64,000 bases of DNA from Vandiemenella viatica (Eukaryota; Arthropoda; Insecta; Orthoptera; Morabidae). This document shows positions 34,930 to 47,000 of the stretch, piece by piece (position 1 is the first letter of the stretch; every line of letters begins with the position of its first letter). The DNA is taken from the NCBI GenBank assembly GCA_031002005.1, contig CM061921.1, positions 125,766,597 through 125,830,596 of the forward strand, read 5' to 3'. The notes below the pieces were generated by a model, which saw nothing but the letters and a program-made list of their open reading frames with translations, did not search any database and was not told where the DNA came from. The position numbers were made by a program, and so were the translations under genes.

Positions 34930-36055
34930 ATGTTTGGTCCACCGACCGGGTTGGAGTGTTTAGCAGCACCTGAGTCAAAGCCCTCATCCGCCACCCCGAC
35001 CACACCGTGCTATCGTACCACTTCACTATGCCCCCGCTGCGGAATTGGAACTCTTCTGAATCACCCACCATTACAGATGGGACAGTGGCGCTAGGCGCAT
35101 TTTGCCACCCTCTTATAGGGTGCCCACGGGGAAGCATGTGGAGCTAGCGCCCACCACGATCCAGGGCAAAGACCCTTCCAAAACCTGACCGTATAGCTAA
35201 AGCCTCTCTGTGTTACCGGCGCGAGACACCCGGCCCCACCCTTACCCTGCAGGGCGGGCGGAACAGTGACCGGGTGCCGTGCAGGAGTGCCCCTTCGCAT
35301 GATCCACCACGCCAGCCGGCCGAACGTATCATTACTGAATACGCGGCTTCCCACACTAGAGCGCACTCCTAGTGCGCTTTACCTCACACCCACCCGACAT
35401 TTGTGTCCATTGCGAGCACGAGTTCCCACGCAACTCGCCAGGCTCCACAGAGCACCGTCACAGTGCATGATCATGTTGTAGTGGCCCAAAGGTCCCATAA
35501 CGTTCACAGGGTGTATGTAGCCCCACCCCTGGTAAACCAATGCACTACCGGTTCACACCTATATAGTGAACCTATTATGGCAACATAGAGACATGCTCCC
35601 ACCAGCTGGGTTGCTATCCTGAGCACCCGAGGCCGGACCCAGAGATGGCAATCTGCGACCAGGAACGGCCCCCAGGGCCGAGGTACTGGCCCCTTCATTT
35701 GACTCCAGGGACTATGCTGCTTTGGCAGCAGGGGTACCCCTGGGATGCTTGATCTTCGTTCATCAGGACACCCCCAACACCAGAGCAGTCGGGCAAGGTT
35801 GCTCACTGCACTTGAGCTGCAGCCATCTCCATAGTGTGCCTAGATGCAGCTTGACTACCCACAAGCCTTCTGTCCAGCAGGGGATGTTACCCCTCCTGAA
35901 CCCCCAGCCTCTAGCCGGGGGCGACGGGAATGTGGACGTCAGGCATAAGTCCTGGGGGTGGCGAAGGCAGTACGAACCTGCCTCCTACAACCGCCCCCTA
36001 CAAGGACCCAATTCCGACGCCCAGCAATATCGCCTCTCTTGGTCGACGCAATAGG
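34930..36055. other. GC-rich insertion of unknown origin inside LINE copy C
   Basis: The LINE frame stops near 34925 and resumes near 36060, while the block between is strikingly GC-rich in an AT-rich window. Open frames on both strands look like composition artefacts. Short palindromes occur, such as CAGGGGTACCCCTG at about 35725 and GCGCACTCCTAGTGCGC at about 35361. No target duplication, tRNA head or coding motif is identified. A SINE-like or LINE 5' UTR insertion are possible. Confidence 0.55.
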
Positions 36056-36059
36056 TACA

Positions 36060-36330
36060 AGACCAAGACTAGTGGTTTCAAAGTTTACCAGTCATCACAA
36101 TTCAGATAAAGCTCTTTACAGACATCTCCAGCTCAATCAACCCATCACATCACTTAACTGTCTCAGGAGAGGAGTCTCTAAATGCAAAAGCAACCTGAAG
36201 AAATGGGGCTATATAGAGGAAGAAACATGTGAGTGTAGAGAAATACAAACACAAGATCACCTAATCCTCTGCCTGTCAATTAGCATGATTTATCTTGCCA
36301 AAGGACAACACTGTGAAACCTCTGAATGTT
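36060..36330 (+). pseudogene. LINE ORF2 C-terminal zinc-knuckle end
   Basis: The frame at 35958-36332 reads NSDKALYRHLQLNQPITSLN, CLRRGVSKCKSNLKKWGYIE and ETCECREIQTQDHLILC. The order LNRLR-G...KWG followed by CECxE-QT-x-H-x-x-x-C is the conserved tail of many animal LINE ORF2 proteins. It continues copy C after the GC-rich block. Confidence 0.82.
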
Positions 36331-38424
36331 GAAGATATACTAACCTGACCTCTTTTCAGATGAACACTTTTCAAATTAATTTTGATTATTAATGATACAT
36401 TTATCAACAAGGTCCTGAAATAAATAAACATATTAAGAGCTGAGAGATGGAATTAAAATGTAATTCCCAAATGACATTGATATGAAAGTGTATTTTAGTT
36501 TTCAATTCACATACTAAATATAAAATAGATTTTCATATAAGTTAACAAGACAAAGGAGTCATTTCCAGGCAGCATCATAGTATTTAAACGTTAGGTCAGG
36601 AAGAAGATTTGAAAGGGTCTATAGAATAATTTATATGAATTGAACAGAGAGAAATGTAGCTCACCACTAGCACTCATCAAGTCTTAAGAAATAAGCAAAA
36701 TATCATCAGAAGAGTCATAGCATAAAGACTATTTTTAAGGACAGCAACAAAGTATAAACAGAAACAATGGTAGTAGCGATCATTGTAAGAATTTCAGAAA
36801 ACGTAATTATTAATGATTTTAACTTGGCTTGATATGAATCACAAAATTCTTATAGATCTTTCATCAGCAGCCATGCACAAGTTGGTACCATTTATCAATT
36901 TCTGTGACAGGTATAAGTTAGGACAAATTTATACAGTGATTCAGATAAGAGTAAATACAGGCAGCTTAATACGTGTGAAAGTTAGCCACAAAATTCAAAT
37001 ACACATTAAACGAATACAATTTCTTAGACCATAAAGTAGTATGCTGGTTATAGCTATAGACAGCCCTGTTCACACTTTACTTATTTATTACTGTTGTTCC
37101 ATAAATACCTACAGAGGAAGGATCACTGTGATAGTTAATACGTAAATATATACATACAATATAAATAATAATCATAGTTAAAAAATTAATGATACAAGAC
37201 GAAAAGGTAGAGAGTAAAAATTAATTTTTACAACTGATTTTTTGCAAAATTAATATTGGTAAGCTCCTGGTGCAGCCACATATTCTTATAGGAAGATGTG
37301 AAATGGTATTTTGGAATTAGGTGATCAGAAAGGAAATCTGTTAAAATAGTATAGAAGCAGTGGATGAGCTACAAAAATGATAATGTAAAATTAAAATTGG
37401 TTTGATGTGAAGCACAGATGATGTGCTAGTATGCCAATTCCCACTACAACAGTTCAGACAGGCCAGCATTTGCAGCCTGGTATTAAATACCGAGCCTTCG
37501 AGATAACAAATAACCAGTTTTCTGTGATCAAAGTTACCGGCAAAGATTGATATTCATTTTTTACTATAAACTTCTTTGTTAAAAGGTCAGTATAGGATGT
37601 GATGCAATGATTAGGATGGAAAGGATGTGTTAATTACACCGGATTACATAGTAGTTGCATAGTGCATGCATTCAGGTGGGGCAAGACTGGGCATATGATG
37701 GAGACTGGTGCTGAACAAAAATTCCACTCACATCAAATTTGGCCACATTTAATGATGTCCAGAAACCCATAACTATACCCTATCTTGCTCCTGTGAAGGT
37801 TCAACATGGAACAAAGAAATGTATGTTTTTATTATGCAAGAAAGTATTTATTTTTGTTATTTTTTATTATAATTTAAGACTAAGAATTTCTATAATGAAA
37901 TATTACAGTTTTTATAAAATATAGCTACTCCTTAATCCTCTTCTGTTATGATTTAATGCGATTTTAGTTTATTATATGGATTTCAATTATTTTTGGAGAA
38001 TGTAATGATGTTATTTCCTAGATTCAAAAGTTTTAAATCCTTATATTCAATATTCTTTTTACAGTAAAGTATCACATTGATTCTCCTTATTACCTCTAAA
38101 ATATAAAACTTATCTGTCCTGATTTTCAATCAACTGTAATCACTGTTTTTAACTTTATAACACAATTGTGCCTTTGTCTTGAAATAAATATCCCATTTTA
38201 TGTATTCAAATAACTCTTGTTCTTATTTTCTTTCTTTTCCCAATATGTGTCAAACTATTTCGCTGTACCTCTGGAAGCTACAAAAAGGTTAGTGAACTTC
38301 TCCTTACTGTTTGAATTAACTCCATCGCTGAATACTCTCTTCTAACTTTGCTCATATTGTGGCATACATTACTATGTTACAAAATGACAGCAAATTTGTT
38401 CACACAGAGCACATGCCTCATTAA
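36331..38424. other. AT-rich non-coding DNA
   Basis: About 2.1 kb without recognised genes, transposon ends or tandem arrays. Confidence 0.4.
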
Positions 38425-38444
38425 AGTTTTTAATTTAATTTAAT

Positions 38445-41429
38445 TTAATTTAATTGCAATGGAGCACAGGCTCCGGTGGCAATTTCCCTACACACCCATC
38501 TTCCCCCTATCCTGCACCCACCTACAATTTGCCCTCTACAAATTTTATCTTTAAATTCCTTCAAAGTTTTCGGTAAATTATTCATCATTGCTCTTGGTAA
38601 CTCATTCCAATCCCTGACACCCTTACCTAAAAAAGAGAATCTTCCTACACCCTTGTGCCTGAAATCGAGTGCCAGCTTGTGGTCATGGTCATCTTTTCCC
38701 TTCCATGCACTACTTTTCATACCTACTTGCAATATCTTTCCATGCCTCATCACCAGTATATGCCCTGTACACTCCCATGACCCTCCTCATCCTCCTCCTG
38801 TCTTGCAATGAATCCCATTCCAGCTCCTTTATCATATCCGTCACTGATTGCATTCTGCGATAATTTCCAGAAACAAATCTAGCAGCCCTTCTTTGCACCC
38901 TCTCCAACTCCTGTATTTGATACGTAAAATGAGGGTCCCATACTACACTACCATATTCGAGCAATAGGTCTGACCAAAGTTTTGTAACCCAATTCCTTGA
39001 CTTCTCTCGTACATCCCCTCATCACTCTCTCCAACAAGTGCAGAACTTTGAAACCTTTTCCTACCACCTGTCCTATGTGTCCTGCCCAGTTAAGTTTGTT
39101 ATCAAAAGTAATTCCAAGATATTTACATTTCAAGTCTTCAGCAAGCAATTCTTTCCCCACCTTATATTCATAATTAACCTTTTGTTTTTTATTTGTGTAT
39201 CTAATAAGCTGACTCTTCTTTGCATTTATCTTCATTCCATGTTTACCAACCCAATTAGATATCCTGTCCAGATCACCCTGCAACTGTTTACAATCCTCTA
39301 TCGTTTTGATTCTTTTATACAGCATTATGTCATCTGCAAACAATCTAATTTCAGATAGTAAACAATCAACACAATTATTCATTAGAATAATGAATAGCAA
39401 TAGGTCCCAATACGCTACCCTGTGGCACACCCATTTTTACTTCCACTTCTTTTGATACTACATTTCCTACCCTAACTTTCTGTTTTCTACCTTTTAAAAA
39501 TTCTTCTACCCAGCAAATCACTTTCTTATCCTACTCCAATGGTTTTTACCTTATTTACTACCATTTTATGGCTTACTCTGTCAAACGCCTTAGACAGATC
39601 TAGTGCTACACTATCAATTTGGCCTCCCTTGTCCATTTCATCTGAAATATCTTGCATATATCCCACCAACTGAGATTCGCATGAATATCCTTGCCTGAAA
39701 CCATGTTGCCTGCTTGAAAACCAATTACGTTCCTCACATATATTTCTGATGTGGTTGCATATCAATCTTTCCATTAATTTACCTACCACTGATGTCAAAC
39801 TGATTGGCCTGTAATTCTCAACTCTATTTCTCACCCCTCCCTTATGTACCGGTACTACTATTGCACTTTTCCAGTCCTGTGGTAAGCAGCAAGTGTCTAG
39901 ACTCAATTTAAATAATATTTCAAGATAAGGTACAATGTCACATCCGGCTATCTTTAAGATATCTGTAGTAATATTATCTTCACCAGCCCCTTTATGTTTT
40001 TTCAGCTTTCTTATTTCCTTCATGATTTCCTCAGGATGGATATCAAATTTTTTACTATCGTCATTTCTAATTGTGTTGTTAAGCTCGTTCTCCGAATTAG
40101 ACCCTCCTGTTTCTGATTCATTGTCCCTAATGCTTTCACTGAACCAGTTACTTAAAATCTCTGCCTTTTTCAAATCGTCAGTAACTTCTTCTCCATCCTT
40201 ATCTATAAGTGTCTCTACATCCTCCCTTCCCCTCAGTTTCCTGATATAGCCATAGAAATTTCTAGATGCATCAGTCAATGGTCCTCCTGCACTGACAATA
40301 CTCTTCATAAACCCATCTTTAGCCATTTTCTTTGCTGTTATTAAGTCCTTGTTTAGTTGTTTTAAATATTCCCTACTACCCTGCTGTCTCTTAACTCTGT
40401 TATGTTCTTTTCTTACCAACCTCTTTAACCTCCTCACTTCCCTATTATAGTACATAGGTTCTCTACTTCTCTTTATTTTCTGCTTTGGAATAAATTTTTC
40501 TTCCCCCTTTCTTATTATCTCCTTGAACTCTTCCACCTTGACTCTACTGTACCTGAGCCTTCCTTCCATTTGCTGAATTGTTCTCTGAAATATCTCTTCA
40601 AATTTGAAACCTGTGCCTTTTTATAATTGTACCTATTTCCCCCTTCAATTTTGGCTGCTGGTTTACTGAATCCTCTAATATCCATCAGAACTGCTTCATG
40701 ATCACTTATTCCTTCAGTTACTTGATACCTCAAAAGGTTTTCATCGGGCTTAATTAGAAATATATCCAAAATATTTTGTCCCCTAGTGTTTTGCTCAACC
40801 ACTTGTGTAAATCCTCCTTCCCTTATTAAGATATTTGCAAATCTTTGTTCCCTTGTGTTATTTATCTTATTCCCTTCCCAGTTTACACCTGGTAAATTTA
40901 AATCCTCCGCCGATGATGATCATTCTATTCTCACCTCTGAAATCTGAGTATGAATTTAATTTCTCCCCAAGAGCCTCATCCTCTTCTGTCATTCTTCCAC
41001 TGCGGTAAACAGCCAACACTCTGATTTTTTCTTTTTTATTACCCCAGAAATCTACCCCAAGTAACTCATGGTCTTGATCTATGAACGCCAGTGAACTAGT
41101 GGTAGTTTTTGCTAACTAGTATGAAGACTCCTCCACCAATTGCTCCTCTATCTCTGCGGTACACTCTGTAACCATCAGGAAAAACCTCACTGTCTAGTAC
41201 TTCTTCTTTTAACCAACTCTCTACCCCAATTATTACTTGTGGTTCAGTGCATCTCTATTAAGTTTGCAAATTCGATTACTTTGTTCATTATACTTCTACA
41301 GTTTACCATTAACACCCTTACTACTGGCTTTACATTTTCAGAATTTATCTCCTCTTTCCCACTTTTACCGCAGTCAGTTATTGTTTCAGCCATTTCATCT
41401 ATTTCTTTAATATCTGTGACTTTCCCCAT
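38445..41429 (-). pseudogene. LINE ORF2: APE endonuclease plus reverse transcriptase (few frameshifts)
   Basis: The N-terminal endonuclease starts near 41429 with RVLMVNCRSIMNKVIEFANL, followed by ESWLKEEVLDSEVFPDGYRV, GGDLNLPGVNWEG (reached by a one-base shift near 40910) and the SDH catalytic block ISDHEAVLMDIRG. The RT (39526-40569) has PVHKGGVRNRVENYRPISLT, RQHGFRQGYSCESQL and SVALDLSKAFDRVSHK, then GVPQGSVLG and the catalytic IRLFADDIMLY at about 39330. The C-terminus (38445-38964) has EYGSVVWDPH, LERVQRRAARFV and GVRDWNELP. The endonuclease nicks target DNA and the RT primes from the nick. About four frameshifts or stops break it, so activity is unlikely. Confidence 0.92.
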
Positions 41430-41561
41430 CGCGAATCTGCAATCAGTATCACTTTGATAATCTATTTCTGTCCCTTCACCAGCAGCCCCTAACCTAAAAA
41501 AGGCACAGTCCTGACCCCATCATCACTGGAAACGGGCTCCCTCACTGCTTTAGCTAACAAC

Positions 41562-42628
41562 TCAGAAAGTACTCCCTTCTCCCCTTCTATTTAGGTGTAG
41601 GCCATGCCTAGTGAAACCCCACCTACCAATGGTGTTCACAGGCACAACCCCCAACACAGAACTAATGCCTTTCCCAAGTAGCACTTCCGTTTCCACATTA
41701 ACCCGCCTCACAGCATAGTTCAATTGTGGCCGGTCATGGCGACTTAGGACCTGCATGAGCTCCACCCTGGTATGCTGTGCCTCCTTCACCACCTTCCTCA
41801 GGTCACTCTCTATACTATAACTCGCGTTTCTATCAATACTATTTCCCGCACCTCCCACTATCACTACTCTATCATCCTTAGTGAAACTCCTACAAAGGGA
41901 ACCTATATCCTCTATTACCTGGCCTAATGTTGCACTAGGTTTGAAAAAGCTTGTGACCTGATATCCTGTACCTAACTGATCCTGCAGAAGAGGGCCTACA
42001 CCTCTCCCATGGCTACTACCTAGCAGCAGAACCCTTTTTTTCCTATTCTTGCCCTGCACGCCCTTATTCCTAAAGGTCTGCTGCATCTTACCTACTCCTA
42101 CATCTAAATGAGGCTCTTCTCCTCCTGACTCTGGCAACAGGTCAAACCTATTTTTTCCCACAATTACTGAAGTGTCTGGCTTGTTCATCCTGTTAACCAT
42201 GATTCTCCTACGACCTGTTACCAGCTCCCACCCATCCTTATCAACTTCCTCCAACCCACTATCTCTACTTTCTGCCTCTACAGCTTGAGCCTCGACAAGC
42301 TCAGGCCCCCACAGGCTGTGCCTGTGCAGTCTGAGCCTCCACAGGCTGAACCTCCTCAGGCGAGGCCACCAGCAGACCACGCCTGCAGAGGCTGAGCCTC
42401 CACAGGACGAGCCTCAAGAACCCTGATCCTTTCATGCAACTCCCTAATCGTTTCGCCCATCTCCCACATCCTATCATCCCTAAGACACAGTGAACAAAAC
42501 CATGGGAGAGCCTCATTTATTTCCCCCGTTTCCTCTTCCCCACATGCCCAGTGAAACCACTTCTTACACCAACTACAACCCATCCCCTTCGCAACGTACC
42601 TACGACAGGCGCCACAGTTTCCAGTCAT
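41562..42628 (-). pseudogene. LINE ORF1: PHD-like finger plus SGNH esterase (frameshifted)
   Basis: The protein starts MTGNCGACRRYVAKGMGCSW with cysteine/histidine spacing C-x2-C, C-x2-C, H-x2-C, C-x2-C (CGAC, CSWC, HWAC, CSLC), a PHD-like finger. It then has a helical stretch with EAQPVEAQ-type repeats, where the DNA repeats GAGGCTCAGCCT-like words and the frame shifts (about 42300-42380). The C-terminal domain carries SGNH esterase blocks: VLLLGSSHGRG (nucleophile serine), VVIVGGAGNSID (glycine/asparagine block) and HGLHLNRRGE (catalytic histidine). PHD plus esterase ORF1 is known for CR1-like LINEs; roles in RNA or membrane binding are proposed, not shown here. The frame ends at 41562. Confidence 0.88.
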
Positions 42629-42781
42629 GATTTTCCCAAATACTTCAATCTTCTTCTAAACAAACCTTAAATTTATTTGATAAAGTAGTCTTATAAAGTT
42701 TATACTATATTTTTTAAAGTTTTTTACTAAATATGATAGGTACTATACTCGACTAACTGTTAAATTGTTATAGGGGAGACC

Positions 42782-43899
42782 GGGGCAAGTTGACGAGCGG
42801 GGCAAGATGACGAATGATTATTTTAAATTACCGCTTCTATGAAGCAGCACTGTATTCATACTACTAGCTCTCCACACGACTAGGAACTAAAATATAGAGC
42901 ACTGGTGTCGCTCGTGCCGTATTGTTCCTCGCTGTTCGCTGATCGAGAATTCTCTGTGACGTGGTGTAATTTTCTACATCTCTGAATTAAGACTTCGCAG
43001 ACTAACAGGTAAGATATTGTTTTATACTTTGTCATACATGAGTAGCTTAAACAATGTGCTTTCATAAAGGCTGTGTATATGTATCTCATTCTTTTTTAAA
43101 CTGCCACAATAATTGAAAGTTTCTAACATTGTCGTTCGGGGCAAGTTGGCTGGGGTAAGTTGACGACCTCGTCATCTTGCCCCAGATGACTTTCGCTGTG
43201 TCTGTTTCAGTCTTTGAGTGCCTTTCTTGTGTTTCGTGTAAGAGTCTTGACTTGCATGACTCACATAGTTTCTCTTAAAAATTGGAAGGGCGCTACTTTA
43301 CTCATTCATGACACTTTATGATCCAGATATGGTGAAAACTTATAAAATGAAGTCCTCCATAGGCGAGTGGGACCGAAATGCTTTGTCTGCTGCAATAATT
43401 GATGTCAAAGGAGTAAGAAAGTCCTGCTTGGGTGCAGCGAACGTTTACAATATCCCTGAAGCAACACTACCTCGCCATTTGAAGAAAAGAGATGACATAA
43501 GAATTGGATGTTTGTTTCATACGCACAGGCTCGGGATGCAAGAAATTTAAGTTTTACTAAGAAACTGACGTTTACCTCTTCCGAATTAAAGAAAAAAACC
43601 CGAGTTGCGACAACATCAAGAAATGCTTCCAAAGAAAGTTTAGTTCAGTGTTCTGGATGTGATGAGATCTGTGAGGACCCTCCATCAGAACACTGAATAC
43701 AGTGTTGCTTGTGCTTTAAATGTTGGCACGAAGACTGTTCAAACTGTGAAGGAGGAAAATTTGTATGTAACTTCTGTTAATGTATATACAACAATGTACA
43801 CATATTGATGTATAACAATAAAAATGTATTACAGTTCCATTAAATGTCATCTTGCCCCGTGGTCAAAGTCATCTTGCCCCAGTCCTGGGGCAAGATGAC
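42782..43899. repeat. Array of 13-bp GGGGCAAGATGAC motifs inside the pogo element
   Basis: Copies (allowing T for A in AAG-A/T-TGAC and small changes) lie at 42782, 42799, 43138, 43152, 43171 (inverted), 43846 (inverted), 43868 (inverted) and 43887, plus the right terminus at about 44066 (inverted). The copies at 43868 and 43887 form a perfect 15-bp palindrome arm pair with a 2-bp centre. Likely transposase-binding or regulatory sites; this is inference from repetition of the terminal sequence. Confidence 0.88.
43308..43781 (+). pseudogene. pogo transposase remnant: psq helix-turn-helix plus C-terminal zinc finger, DDE core deleted
   Basis: The first frame (43308-43550) has GEWDRNALSAAIIDVKG and AANVYNIPEATLPRHLKKRD, the Psq-type helix-turn-helix of pogo transposases, which binds DNA. 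The frame ends after a few residues. A second frame from 43555 reads KKKTRVATTSRNASKE and VQCSGCDEICEDPPSEH, then a stop where tryptophan would be expected, then IQCCLCFKCWHEDCSNC and FVCNFC. This C-x2-C ... C-x2-C-x-x-WHE-x-C ... C-x2-C tail is the zinc-finger end of insect pogo-like transposases. The DDE catalytic domain between is gone. AATAAA at 43818 follows the gene. Confidence 0.85.
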
Positions 43900-44089
43900 A
43901 GATTTGCATTACTTTCTAAAATTAGTAAAAAAGCTTTTATAATATGAAAATAAAGTTATATATAATTACGAACATTTCAATAAAAGACCAGACTAATAAT
44001 ATTTGAAATGAAAAAATATTTTCTTCAAAAAATGAATTTATTAAAAATGTTTAATCGTTAACATCGTCAACTTGCCCCGGTCTCCCCTA

Positions 44090-47000
44090 TATATTTAATT
44101 TGATTGAAGTTTTATGAAAAACGACTAGGTAATTAAACTACTTAAGAACCAATGAATTAAACTTAAGCTAATGGATTTCGAACAAACTTTAGATGGTAGG
44201 TCGATACTATTTAGTGCTAATGTGGATAACAACTATTTTGTTACTTATGAAAGTTTAAAAAAAAAGAAAGGTGGAAATTTTTTATAAATATATATATATA
44301 TTAGATGGCAATTAAACACTATTAAATTTCAGACAGAACACGTTAATTATTAGAACGTACGTTTTTGTTAGCGTAAACATGATTTCGATATCGATAGTCG
44401 AACTTAACGATGATGTAACCTATGGTAACCTATGGGAGTAACTAAATGCTATATATGAATACTTATGTTTATTATTTCCAGTTGATTTTATTACTATTCC
44501 GGAACTAATTAATTAAGACACTGTGGTATTTTAAACCTAATAATGCCTTAATATAGGACAATACAGAAAGCTTTAACAATCGAAATTCAAACTAGTGATT
44601 TGAACTATTTTTGACGGTATATAAGAAATTTAACACTACAAAATAACTTAAATTACTATTTTTACCTATGCTATAGTATTATAGTAATCTAACTATCAAA
44701 CTTATGCTAAGTTTAATCCAATGAAACTTGCAATAACTAGCAATAACGTTAACAACAATGACGCGAAATTTAAAAACTGTTATTTATGGTGTAATCTTAA
44801 ATAATTCTTCTTGCTAGCAATAATTCTAAGAGTTTAGATGATAATTAAAGATTTTAAAATAATTTAGTCTACAAAAACTTAGCTGATGAATGCAAAATCG
44901 CAGTTTGATGAGCAGCTCTCGACAGACACAGCCAATCGATCGCACAACCAGAGGTATACATTATATAAGTTAGTGTTCCTATGATACACTATTCTCACCT
45001 TAACAGAGCTGGTAACAATTAGAATAAAACAGTGTTATCAGAGATTCAGAAATTCAAATACACAGTAAATTTGTCTCCATTTCAGAAAATAATATCAGCA
45101 TTGCCATAGCAAAACCACATAGAATTCAGATAGCAAGCTCTATAACTAATTCATTCCTAGATATTTAGGCAACTCTAATAAAATTACTGATTAGATTAAC
45201 AATTACTTTGACCATAGTATTGTTAGTTTTTAGACTTCTAATTACTTATAGTACTACATATCATGTAGAAAAACATAATAATGCTCAGTCAGTTTTGCAT
45301 GCCATATATGAGGAGAGAGAATGATTTATTCCAATAACCTGAAGAGATGTACAAATATTTAGTATTTAAATGGCAACAGGCTTCTCATTGAGGGAATAAT
45401 AATATGGTCAAAATGTTAACAGGCAAAATCCCAATATAAGGAAGTACACGGATGCAAAAAAAAAAAAAAAAAAAAAATTCATCCAGGTGATGCTAGAAAA
45501 TATACAAATAACTATTTTCTTAAAAATAAATAAAATCTAAATAGCTTAAAGAGGCAATAAATATCATTACATTAGCTTTTAGTTTTTGAAAATCACTGGA
45601 GCCATCAAAGAACAACTATTAACTGAACAATATATACCGGTATTATCTTTCTATAAATGCACTGAAATAAATATTACATTTAAAAACTGAAAGTTACAAG
45701 ATCAAACTACCTGAATTGTCTTCGACATTTTATATACCTGAACTTTTTCTTAAAACATATCTGATATTATATTTAATTTTGAATTATTAATTCAAAAATA
45801 TCACAAAATATGACTATGAATTGCATTACAAAAATTTATTTCAATTTGAGCATTTTTTCTCCAAATGACCCCCATACCAATTATTTCCTTAACGCATTTA
45901 TTTCAACACTGTTAACAACAATAAGACAATTTTTAGATAAAAGTTGGAAGATGATACTGCATGACAAAGTACTTTGTACATCTTCAAGTTCCATTCTTCC
46001 AAAATGGTGATAGGTTTTGAATATCTACAAATATGAGCACAAATTGAAATATCCATAACTAAATCAGATAAAGAAAATTATTTTTAAATTAAATATCATC
46101 TTTTAAGAACTGTTGTAAGTAGATGGTATTTAAAATATTTATGCATAAACTGTTTTACTTGGTCAGTAACAAAGTTATTTTTAAAAAAAAATAATAATCA
46201 TTTTACATCTTTCACTAGGCGTTATTACGTGAAACTCCTAGTCATTGGAATACTTGTTTCCCCAAAAAATAACCATTGAGAAAGTAATAAAATTAAGATA
46301 AAAAAGGAAGTATAAAAAATAAGTATACATAGCAGATAAGAGGGTGATAATGTCGACCAAGGCTTTCCATTCAAATGATGAGAATCACTGTGTGTGTAAA
46401 CATCTGATTACCTCACAATATGAGTAAGATTTACTATAACAACATTGTGACGAATATTGTAACATGTGTTCATTTATTTTGTGATCTTCTATGCTATGGA
46501 TAATACTTTCATCTATGTTAGGTATTGATTTTACTTTCCCCAAAATTCCTTATTTTCAGTACCCAAAATCATCTTTCCTATCATTTTTTTCTTTTTTTTT
46601 TAAAAAAAAAAGGTAGGTGATAGGGGTATATATAAGGATTTGAGCTAAAATACAGTAAACCAAAGAATACAAAGGTTGATAAATCCAGTTGATAAAAATA
46701 TACAAATATATGGGATGAGTGTAATACAAATGCATAGCTTTTTACTTTTATTCCATGCATGTTCCCATTGCCTGGATTCCATTATCTATGCTCATCTTTG
46801 GTTAAATGTATCCATATTAATATTCAATTTTAATAAGAAACAAATTGGTTGAAGAAAAACTCCACAAATATCATTTCACTTGGAAGAAACTTGTAGCTGA
46901 ATCAACAAAGCTGAGATAGAAAGTTCTGTAGAAGAAGAAAGTATCAAGATGCTATATATTTTCTGCTGCCATATTAAGTATTATTAAACATGATCTCTGA

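Larger units (their letters stand above)
33240..36330 (+). mobile_element. Decayed LINE, copy C, with GC-rich insertion
   Basis: Plus-strand ORF2 remnants begin in the endonuclease-RT linker and run through RT to a zinc-knuckle-like C-terminus, with a foreign GC-rich block at about 34930-36055. The endonuclease and any ORF1 are absent, so the copy is 5'-truncated. It belongs to a family distinct from the CR1 copies. Confidence 0.82.
38425..42770 (-). mobile_element. Near full-length CR1-type LINE, copy E
   Basis: The best-preserved element in the window is on the minus strand. It has ORF1 (PHD-like finger plus esterase, 41562-42628), ORF2 (endonuclease plus RT, 38445-41429) and a 3' end of short AATTT-type tandem repeats at about 38425-38454, typical of CR1/L2-group LINEs that end in microsatellites rather than poly(A). 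A ~140-bp AT-rich leader separates ORF1 from the pogo element at 42773. Only a few frameshifts are present, so it is younger than copies A-D. Confidence 0.92.
42773..44087 (+). mobile_element. pogo-like DNA transposon, internally deleted
   Basis: A 1315-bp element has perfect 24-bp inverted ends that start GGGGAGACCGGGGCAAGTTG and continue ACGA (42773-42796, 44064-44087). TA lies on both sides (42771-42772, 44088-44089), as expected for Tc1/mariner-pogo elements. The interior holds a remnant of a pogo-type transposase and several copies of GGGGCAAGATGAC. It sits directly beside the 5' end of LINE copy E. Perfect ends suggest fairly recent transposition. Confidence 0.93.

Noticed and set aside
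35091..36054. Several open frames over 90 codons on both strands
   Set aside because: They lie in the GC-rich block where stop codons are rare; no motif, and overlapping frames on both strands.
39935..40249. Plus-strand 104-codon frame and similar frames at 38476, 39038 and 41140
   Set aside because: Antisense shadows of LINE ORF2 on the minus strand.
42770..44090. CRISPR-like array of repeated GGGGCAAGATGAC
   Set aside because: Spacing is irregular, orientation varies and the motif is that of the transposon ends; the host is a eukaryote.
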